Source: Scandinavium sp036409475 (GTDB taxonomy: Bacteria; Pseudomonadota; Gammaproteobacteria; Enterobacterales; Enterobacteriaceae). From it: DNA of 64,000 bases. Each line of letters starts with the position of its first letter. Within the stretch, counting starts at the first letter, position 1. The notes beneath the pieces are model-generated. The model was given only the letters and a program-made list of their open reading frames with translations. It was not told the DNA's origin and did not search any database. Location: the NCBI RefSeq assembly GCF_036409475.1, contig NZ_JAYRCK010000025.1:1-64000 (forward strand). Reading direction: 5' to 3'. The position numbers and the translations under genes were made by a program. This document shows, one piece after another, positions 5,466-12,232 of this stretch.

Positions 5466-8453
5466 ATGGCAAGGAGGCAGATTCTTTCTCTGTCGGAAAG
5501 AGAATCATTACTGGCATTACCGGACGATGAGTTAACGCTGACACGAATGGCCTATTTCAGTGAACATGATCTGGCGCTTATCAGTGCTCACCGTAAACCC
5601 GCCAGCCGTTTTGGTTTTGCCGTCCTTCTTTGCTATCTGAAAAATGTCGGCTTTGCACCGGATAAAAAAATCCCACCCTCTGATATGCTGCTGAAGCATA
5701 TCGCCAGCAGGCTAAAACTTACCGGGGATCTCTGGCCTGCTTACCTTTCCGGCAGGGAAACCACGCGACGCGAACATTTAACCGAACTGTACCACTATCT
5801 TGGCGTAAAATCGTTCACCGGCAAAATACAGCAGGACTGTATTACACACCTGCTGCCAATGGCGACGCGCACCGATAAAGGTATTCTTTTGGCTGAAGAA
5901 CTGCTGGTCTGGCTCCGGATGAACAACGTGATAATCCCCGCGACTGATGTCGTGGAGCGTACCTGTGCGGAGGCCATGGCTGGCGGCGATAAAATCGTAT
6001 TTCAGACCCTGAATGCCCCGTTAACTCCGGCTCACAGGGATGCCCTGGATCGTTTACTTGAGTCCTCAGATAATCAGTCTTCCAGGCTGACATGGCTTCT
6101 GCAACCGCCGGGTAAAATCAATGGTAAGAACGTGCTGCAACACCTTGATCGGCTCAGTAGCATTGAATCGCTGGCATTACCTGAAGGTATAGATCGTACC
6201 ATTCACCAGAACCGGTTGCTGAAACTAGCGCGGGAAGGCCGAAAGATGAGCAGCCGGGATTTGACCCGATTTTCAGCAGCCCGGCGTCATGCGATCCTGG
6301 TGTGCGTGCTGGAAGAAGCCAGAGCCACACTGACAGATGAAGTGATTGAGCTGCATGAACGCATGCTGAACAGCCTGTTCAGCAAAGCCAAAAGAACACA
6401 GGCTGAGCGCCTTCAGCAGACCGGAAAGCTGATCCAGTCAAAACTGAGGCAGTACATCGATGTCGGCCAGGCACTGTCTGAAGCTCGTGATTCCGGTGGC
6501 GATCCATGGCTCGCAATAGAAAACATACTGCCATGGCCTGAATTTGTCGCCAGTCTGGAAGAAACGCGCCATCTCGCCAGAAAAAATAATTTTGATCCGC
6601 TGCATATTATTACTGAGAAATACAGCACATTACGGAAATATGCCCCGCGCATGTTGTCCGCTTTACAGTTAGTCGTCACCCCGGCAGCGCAACCTCTGGC
6701 TGATGCGCTGGTTGTGATCAAGGATATGTACCGGGAGCAGTCACGTAAAGTTCCGGCGACAGCGCCGCTTGAGTTTGTCCCTGAAAGCTGGCGCAAGGTG
6801 GTGATTACACCTGCGGGCATTGACCGGCAGTACTATGAATTTTGTGCGCTCAGCGAGCTTAAGGGGGCATTGCGCTCCGGGGACATCTGGGTTAAAGGCT
6901 CACGCCGCTACAAAAACTTTGATGATTACCTCATTCCCGAAAAGGACTTTGACAAACTCACACCGGCGCTGCCCCTGCCCGTATCAGCTGATTATCATGA
7001 GTACATTACCAGCCGTATGACCCTGCTTCAGTCCAGACTTGAAGAGGTCAATGCCATGGCTGCCCTTGGTGAGTTGCCCGATGTGGAAATATCTGACAGG
7101 GGAGTAAAAGTCTCTCCGCTGGGTAACTGCGTCCCGGTGCAGATTTCATCGCTGGCAGAGCTGGTTTACAGCATGCTACCGCGCCCTAAAATCACGGAAA
7201 TTCTCGATGAGGTAAACAGCTGGACGACGTTTACCCGACATTTTTCGCATATAAAAAATGACATTACCCGTCCCGATACCCGCCTGCTCCTCACCACCAT
7301 CCTTGCGGATGGCATCAATCTTGGTCTGACCAAAATGGCGGAAGCCTGCCCCGGAAGCACCAAATCATCACTGGAAGATATCCAGGCATGGTACATCCGC
7401 GACGAAACCTATTCAGCCGCCCTCGCAGAGCTGGTAAACGCGCAGGGGAAAAGACCACTGGCGGCATTCTGGGGAGACGGGACAACGTCATCATCAGACG
7501 GACAAAATTTCAGAACAGGCAGCTCTGGCCGCTACGCAGGGCAGGTTAACCCGAAATACGGGCAGGAGCCTGGACGTCAGTTTTACACCCATATTTCGGA
7601 TCAATACAGCCCGTTTTACACCTGCATAATCAGTCGGGTCAGGGATTCAACCCATGTTCTCGATGGCTTGCTATACCACGAAAGCGACCTGGAAATCAGA
7701 GAGCATTACACCGATACCGCGGGTTTCACCGATCATGTCTTTGCCCTGATGCATCTGCTGGGGTTTGCGTTCTGTCCGCGAATCAGGGATCTCCACGACA
7801 AAAAGCTGTTTATCAAAGGGAAAGCGGACCAGTACCCGGCGCTTCAGTCGCTGATATCAACGACCAGCCTGAATCTGAAAGAGATCGAAATTCACTGGCG
7901 TGAAGTACTGCGTCTGGCGACCTCGATAAAGCAGGGAACCGTGACAGCATCTCTGATGCTGAAAAAACTAGCCAGCTACCCCAAGAAAAACGGACTTGCC
8001 AAAGCACTGAGAGAAATTGGCCGCATTGAGCGAACGCTATTTATGCTCGACTGGTTCCGCGATCCTGCACTGCGTCGGCGAGTACAGGCGGGGCTGAATA
8101 AAGGTGAGGCACGTAACGCACTGGCGCGGGCGGTATTTATGCACCGGCTGGGAGAAATCAGGGACAGAAAGCCTGAAAATCAGAGCTATCGCGCCAGTGG
8201 ACTGACGCTTCTGACGGCTGCGATTTCGCTATGGAATACTGTGTATATGGAAAGGGCGATCGATGCCCTGAAGCGTAATGGGCTAAAGATCAACGAACAA
8301 CTGCTGTCGCATTTGTCGCCGTTAGGCTGGGAGCACATCAATCTGACAGGCGATTATATCTGGAAAAGCAACCGGATACCGGCTTCCGGTAAGTTTCGTC
8401 GGTTGAGACCAGCTAAAGTCGAAAGGTCAAAAAACAGCCTTAACGTACAATAA
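5466..8453 (+). CDS. tnpA: Tn3-family transposase TnpA
   Basis: A 995-residue DDE transposase of normal Tn3-family length. The ATG at 5466 has GAGGAAAAC before it and begins MARRQILSLSE. The N-terminal DUF4158-type region (about 1-165) binds DNA. The catalytic part contains the hallmark FWGDGTTSSSDGQNF (first Asp) and VLDGLLYHESDL (second Asp), and the C-terminal half carries the conserved RASGLTLL and LSPLGWEHINLTGDYIW blocks. It recognises the GGGGTCAG-type ends and catalyses replicative transposition. The reading frame is intact and ends 23 bp inside the right terminus, so the element may be active. Confidence 0.96.
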   Translation: MARRQILSLSERESLLALPDDELTLTRMAYFSEHDLALISAHRKPASRFGFAVLLCYLKNVGFAPDKKIPPSDMLLKHIASRLKLTGDLWPAYLSGRETTRREHLTELYHYLGVKSFTGKIQQDCITHLLPMATRTDKGILLAEELLVWLRMNNVIIPATDVVERTCAEAMAGGDKIVFQTLNAPLTPAHRDALDRLLESSDNQSSRLTWLLQPPGKINGKNVLQHLDRLSSIESLALPEGIDRTIHQNRLLKLAREGRKMSSRDLTRFSAARRHAILVCVLEEARATLTDEVIELHERMLNSLFSKAKRTQAERLQQTGKLIQSKLRQYIDVGQALSEARDSGGDPWLAIENILPWPEFVASLEETRHLARKNNFDPLHIITEKYSTLRKYAPRMLSALQLVVTPAAQPLADALVVIKDMYREQSRKVPATAPLEFVPESWRKVVITPAGIDRQYYEFCALSELKGALRSGDIWVKGSRRYKNFDDYLIPEKDFDKLTPALPLPVSADYHEYITSRMTLLQSRLEEVNAMAALGELPDVEISDRGVKVSPLGNCVPVQISSLAELVYSMLPRPKITEILDEVNSWTTFTRHFSHIKNDITRPDTRLLLTTILADGINLGLTKMAEACPGSTKSSLEDIQAWYIRDETYSAALAELVNAQGKRPLAAFWGDGTTSSSDGQNFRTGSSGRYAGQVNPKYGQEPGRQFYTHISDQYSPFYTCIISRVRDSTHVLDGLLYHESDLEIREHYTDTAGFTDHVFALMHLLGFAFCPRIRDLHDKKLFIKGKADQYPALQSLISTTSLNLKEIEIHWREVLRLATSIKQGTVTASLMLKKLASYPKKNGLAKALREIGRIERTLFMLDWFRDPALRRRVQAGLNKGEARNALARAVFMHRLGEIRDRKPENQSYRASGLTLLTAAISLWNTVYMERAIDALKRNGLKINEQLLSHLSPLGWEHINLTGDYIWKSNRIPASGKFRRLRPAKVERSKNSLNVQ

Positions 8454-8476
8454 TTTTCGATATCCAAACTGACCCC
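8438..8476 (-). repeat. Right terminal inverted repeat, Tn3 family
   Basis: Perfect 39-bp inverse of 1990-2028. It overlaps the last codons of tnpA. TGTTCA follows at 8477-8482. Confidence 0.92.
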
Positions 8477-8720
8477 TGTTCACGCCGATGGCGCAGACGA
8501 TCTCTTCCGTATTTTGAGTGGTTGTGCAAATTCCCCGGCGCATCGCATCGCCGAGTGTGAGAAAAAGGGCGGAACGGAAGCGGCCTGTACTGCGCGGAAT
8601 GGGATCACGAAAAGGCACACCCATTCATTGCCGACTTACGATCCCAGCAGCTATGACAACGCGGTGGCGCTTCAGGCTGCGTTTAACGTCAACGCCGCCG
8701 GGGTCAAGACGACGGAATAA
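8477..8720 (+). pseudogene. GNAT remnant fused to a lipoprotein remnant
   Basis: The frame interrupted by the transposon resumes with HADGADDLFRI. At about 8511 it runs into ILSGCANSPAHRIAECEKK, which looks like a lipobox (LSGC) and the start of a mature lipoprotein, ending AAGVKTTE at 8720. A GNAT N-terminus should continue with acetyl-CoA-binding sequence rather than a lipobox, so an older deletion seems to have joined two genes before the transposon arrived. The lipoprotein part has lost its signal peptide. A TTG at 8514 could start a 68-codon frame but has no good ribosome-binding site. Confidence 0.5.
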
Positions 8721-8729
8721 CGGGTCCAC

Positions 8730-8758
8730 AAAAAAAGCAGCCTGAGCTGCTTTTTTTG
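8730..8758. terminator. Bidirectional hairpin terminator
   Basis: A-run, GCAG, CCTGAG loop, CTGC, T-run. It can end transcription rightward from the remnant and leftward from yncL. Confidence 0.75.
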
Positions 8759-8782
8759 TTCTGAGGCATCAGTAACAACAAA

Positions 8783-8875
8783 TCAAATCCAGCCAAAGCG
8801 AAACGACAGCAGGCTAATAAGAGCAACGGCGACACAGACATTTATCAGGAATACGGTTCTGCTGGAAACTTCCAT
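8783..8875 (-). CDS. yncL: Small stress-induced membrane protein YncL
   Basis: A 30-residue protein beginning MEVSSRTVFLINVCVAVALI and ending in FRFGWI, i.e. one transmembrane helix with short polar ends. It closely resembles E. coli YncL, a small inner-membrane protein known to accumulate under stress. The ATG follows GAGGTAGGTCTT. It is transcribed away from ortT, and an intergenic region of about 180 bp separates the two starts. Confidence 0.85.
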   Translation of the reverse strand: MEVSSRTVFLINVCVAVALISLLSFRFGWI

Positions 8876-9057
8876 AAGACCTACCTCGAGTTATTTGCCT
8901 CTATTGATATAGTCTGCGCAAGAGAAGTTCGCAATCAGACAAAGTAGGTTTTTACAGAAGTTCCCGATTAAGACAATTCAGGATGTAAAAATTTGATGTG
9001 TGTCAAAAAACGTTGCATAGTGCGCGCGAATTTTTTGATTTAGATTGAGTTTTGTAC

Positions 9058-9231
9058 ATGACGCTTTACCAGAAAATGCGGGTTTTCTATGCCATTATGG
9101 CCGCCATCAGCGCATTGATTACGTGGTTTCTCACCAAAGAGCGCAAGCGTATTCGCTTCATCGCCACCGTGTTGATTGGCGCAACATGGCCGTTCAGTTT
9201 TCCTGTCGCCTTGTTACTTTCCCTGTTCTGA
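9058..9231 (+). CDS. ortT: Orphan toxin OrtT, small membrane protein
   Basis: A 57-residue inner-membrane protein starting MTLYQKMRVFYAIMAAISA and ending FPVALLLSLF. It has two predicted helices separated by a basic loop KERKRIR. It matches E. coli OrtT (YdcX), a GhoT-like membrane-damaging toxin without a cognate antitoxin, implicated in growth arrest under antifolate stress. An alternative upstream frame at 9045 is offset and rejected. In E. coli ortT is followed directly by ydcY; here an alpha/beta hydrolase, srfCBA and a binding protein gene intervene. Confidence 0.88.
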   Translation: MTLYQKMRVFYAIMAAISALITWFLTKERKRIRFIATVLIGATWPFSFPVALLLSLF

Positions 9232-9298
9232 TTCGGACCGTTGCGGACTTTCTTTTTGTACTGTATAAAAATACAGTTATTGAATGAGGGAGTGAACC

Positions 9299-10063
9299 AT
9301 GCAGAGTTTTTATTCAGCGATCGCCGGTGCCGAAGTGCGCTGGCATGAGTTTCCGGGTCAGGGCAGGCCAGTGGTGTTCATCCACGGTTTGGCCTGCGCG
9401 TCTTCTTACGAATATCCCCCGATTGTTACCAATCCCGGCTTCAAGGGCCGCCGGGCGCTGCTTATCGATCTCCCTGGTTTTGGCTACAGCGACAAGCCTC
9501 TTCACTTTGATTACTCCATAACGCATCAGGCTGAAGTTGTCGCGGAATGGCTGAAGGCGAAAGGGTTCGCTGACGTCGATCTCTTTGGGCACAGCATGGG
9601 CGGCAGCGTTGCCATTCAGGTTGCAGAACTGCTGGGAAAGGGCGTGAAGACGCTGGCAGTTTCTGAACCTAATTTTCACAGCGGTGGCGGGTTCTATAGT
9701 CGCAAAGTAGTGGCAAACACTGAAAAGCGCTTTGTTGCCGAAACCTTCGGCAAGATCGTGGAAGCAGAGACCTCACCGTGGAAAGGATGCCTGCAAAACT
9801 GCTCACCGCACGCCATGTGGCGCGGTTCCAAAAGCCTTATTGAGGGCGTGTCTCCCTCATGGATGGCGCGCTTTTTAGCACTGTCTTGCCAGAAGGCACT
9901 GGTCTTTGGCGAACAGTCATTACCCGATGAAGACGCCGAGGCACTCTCTCGTGAAGCGATTCCACTGCATATTGTGCCTGCGGCAGGACATTCCATGTCC
10001 TGGGAGAATCCAGCGGGGCTGGCTGCGGTCTTAGGTCACATCTTTGCTCAGAATGGCAGTTGA
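9299..10063 (+). CDS. Alpha/beta-hydrolase fold protein
   Basis: A 254-residue single-domain alpha/beta hydrolase. An oxyanion-type VVFIHG motif lies near residue 26-30 and a nucleophile elbow GHSMGG at 97-102 gives Ser99. The catalytic histidine is likely His231 in AAGHSMSWENP; the acid is probably in the EQSLPDED segment about 205-212. Hydrophobic pockets and GFGYSDKP resemble carboxylesterases and C-C hydrolases, but the substrate cannot be told. No signal peptide. It follows ortT by 67 bp in the same direction and converges with srfC. Confidence 0.85.
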   Translation: MQSFYSAIAGAEVRWHEFPGQGRPVVFIHGLACASSYEYPPIVTNPGFKGRRALLIDLPGFGYSDKPLHFDYSITHQAEVVAEWLKAKGFADVDLFGHSMGGSVAIQVAELLGKGVKTLAVSEPNFHSGGGFYSRKVVANTEKRFVAETFGKIVEAETSPWKGCLQNCSPHAMWRGSKSLIEGVSPSWMARFLALSCQKALVFGEQSLPDEDAEALSREAIPLHIVPAAGHSMSWENPAGLAAVLGHIFAQNGS

Positions 10064-10090
10064 CGCGGGGTTGTTTGCAGCCGGAGGCGA

Positions 10091-12232
10091 TTACAGCAGC
10101 GCTGAAAGTTTGGCTCGGGAGCTGTCCGAAACGTCCAGAGGATGGCGGTAATCCGGTGTTTCCGTCGCGCGGGTAAACAATGCAACCAGCCAATCATAAA
10201 CGTAGCGAGTTGCCGCATGGGCAGGCCGCTCGCCCAACTGCGTCAGGCGCTCGGTGTTGCTGGCTGAAGGGGCAAACAAGGTACTTCCTTTCACCACACG
10301 GCTCGCCGGACGTGCTTCGAGAGGAAGATCTGCATAACCAAGCCAGGCCAGATAGTTACTGACAGTGGCGCGCAGGCGAGCCGCGCTGGCACGTTCATCT
10401 GGCACCACGCTTTGCAGTTGAGCGGGCAGATCAAGACGATAACTCGCCACCACCAGGATATCTGCGAGCTGCTGAAGGGTGGTTGGCGTCAGGCCGAAAC
10501 GCTGCGCATTGCTCTCACTTCGGCTCCACTGGCGCAGGTATTTTACCCACAGGGCATGAGCCTGAGCCCCGTTTTGCTGGCTGCTGTAGCGGCCTTGCTG
10601 TTGGTCGTCAGGTTGTGCGAACAGGTCGAGATTATCGCTGAACAAGCCGCTGACTTTTTCTTCGCGCGGCTGATGCACCTGAATGAGCTGTTCGAAATGG
10701 CTCAACGGCGGCAGCAGACCTTCCAGCAGTTCGCCCAGAATGGCGGCGTGTCCCTGAAGTTCACGCACCACAGTTTCGGCCTGCTGGCGCACAGTGGCAG
10801 GGCTCAGCTGAATACCCTCTCGCCAGCCTGACATCAAGTGCTCAAGCTGGTGCTGTTGGCGTTCAGCCAGTCTTTGCAAACGCGCAGTACGCAACGACGG
10901 AACGGTAGCCTGAGACAGCCATTCAATCAGGCGTTGCAGGCTGCTGCCGTCCAGCGCCTGCAACGTTCCCCAGCGCTGACCGGGCTTCTCAATCAGTTGT
11001 TGAACAGCTTCATCAAGATTAATTTTGCGAACAAAGCGGTCGTCCTGTGGTGTGATAGCCCAGACCAGCCCTGGCAGCGCGCCTTCTTGCTGCGGTTGGG
11101 TGTCGCTCACCCATTTCATCAATGTTTTCGCGCTGTGAGGGATTTGTGAGCGTTGGGCGGCAGCATTACAAATCAGCAGCAGATCGGGCTGATGCAGTTG
11201 ACGATAGTGGTCAAGCAGCCAGTGGCATTTGCTGACCCAAAGCTCAGCACCGTCTTGCTGCGCAGGCTGTGGGATATCAATCAGATCCACGTTATCCAGC
11301 ACGCCATTTTCCGTCGGCAGCACCAGTTCTACGGTCAGTAATCCCAGGGCGCTGAGTGGCAGGCTCACGGCACTTTGCAGCTGATTATTCACCAGTGGAT
11401 GCAGAAGCGCTTCACCTTCAGGCTCGCTTTCCGGCGTCAGAAAACCTTCTGCGGGCAGGGCGAAACTGTCGACCAGCAGACTTAAGGGCGCTGCCAGTTC
11501 ACGTGCATTGCCGCATTGCTGAAGCACATGCGCCAGGCTTAGCCACTGACGAGTCAACTCCTGTTGCTCGCCCCATAATAATGCCCATGCGTTGGCGCGG
11601 GCACTCAGATCAAGGCAGGGCAGCAACTGAATGAACTGTTGCCACAGGCTTTCATCAATCTGCTGCTGCTGCGCAGGAATATGCTCCTGCCAGAAACGCG
11701 CAATCGCGGCGACATCTTCTTCGTTAATTCCCGGTACTGTCTGAGTCTGGCGAAGCGACTGCCAGGCTTTCAGGCGAGCAATGACTACGGATTTCGCGAC
11801 CCGACGGACATGACCTTGCTGCAATGCGTGCACAAGGAACACCTGAACCAGCTCAGCTTCCCGCAAAATACGCAGGCGAAGGGGGAAGGCTTCATCGGGC
11901 ACAGAGGCCTGGTGGCTGAAGCGGATAGCCATTCTCGTCAGGTTATGGCCCGGATTGAGGTGCGTAAAGTAGTCGGGCGTTTTGCTGCCCGTTTGCACCA
12001 GTAACCGCCCGTTGCCGCTGCTACACAGGGCGCTGAGCAAATGAGCTTTTGCTGCCTGAGAATGACCAAAAAGGCCAATGCTGGCAGGAGCCGATTGCGC
12101 TTCAGCCAGCGTCGTTTCCTGTGCTTTGAGCATATGTAAACGGGTCAATAACGCGTCGGCATCGGTGTCGAAAAGCGGCGAAATCCGACGGGTGTCCTGG
12201 GTCCAGTCGATGATGTTTTGCAGTCGGCTCAT
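10091..12232 (-). CDS. srfC: SrfC-like protein, degenerate dynamin-like GTPase features
   Basis: A 713-residue protein, third gene of the srfABC operon first named in Salmonella as SsrB-regulated. No signal peptide or membrane segment. Near the N-terminus SIGLFGHSQAAKAHLLSAL (51-69) occupies the position of a P-loop but lacks the full GxxxxGK[ST] signature, and VDLIDIPQPA (315-324) resembles a G3/Walker B strand. Together with long helical stretches this suggests a large GTPase fold that may not hydrolyse nucleotide. Its start overlaps the srfB stop, implying translational coupling. A virulence role is reported for the family, but its biochemical function is not established. Confidence 0.85.
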   Translation of the reverse strand: MSRLQNIIDWTQDTRRISPLFDTDADALLTRLHMLKAQETTLAEAQSAPASIGLFGHSQAAKAHLLSALCSSGNGRLLVQTGSKTPDYFTHLNPGHNLTRMAIRFSHQASVPDEAFPLRLRILREAELVQVFLVHALQQGHVRRVAKSVVIARLKAWQSLRQTQTVPGINEEDVAAIARFWQEHIPAQQQQIDESLWQQFIQLLPCLDLSARANAWALLWGEQQELTRQWLSLAHVLQQCGNARELAAPLSLLVDSFALPAEGFLTPESEPEGEALLHPLVNNQLQSAVSLPLSALGLLTVELVLPTENGVLDNVDLIDIPQPAQQDGAELWVSKCHWLLDHYRQLHQPDLLLICNAAAQRSQIPHSAKTLMKWVSDTQPQQEGALPGLVWAITPQDDRFVRKINLDEAVQQLIEKPGQRWGTLQALDGSSLQRLIEWLSQATVPSLRTARLQRLAERQQHQLEHLMSGWREGIQLSPATVRQQAETVVRELQGHAAILGELLEGLLPPLSHFEQLIQVHQPREEKVSGLFSDNLDLFAQPDDQQQGRYSSQQNGAQAHALWVKYLRQWSRSESNAQRFGLTPTTLQQLADILVVASYRLDLPAQLQSVVPDERASAARLRATVSNYLAWLGYADLPLEARPASRVVKGSTLFAPSASNTERLTQLGERPAHAATRYVYDWLVALFTRATETPDYRHPLDVSDSSRAKLSALL

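Larger units (their letters stand above)
1990..8476. mobile_element. Tn3-family transposon carrying an LRR gene
   Basis: A 6.49-kb element bounded by identical 39-bp inverted repeats (1990-2028 and 8438-8476, beginning GGGGTCAGTTTGGATATCG) and by a TGTTCA direct repeat at both flanks, i.e. a 5-6 bp target duplication. The core 4556-8476 is a complete Tn3-type unit with its own left repeat, a serine recombinase, a res-like region and a full-length transposase. The outer left end, 1990-2163, is an ungapped inverted copy of the right end 8303-8476, about 92% identical with all differences outside the terminal 39 bp. It thus derives from the right end of a related element. An LRR protein gene lies between. 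The whole appears to have moved as one unit. Confidence 0.88.
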
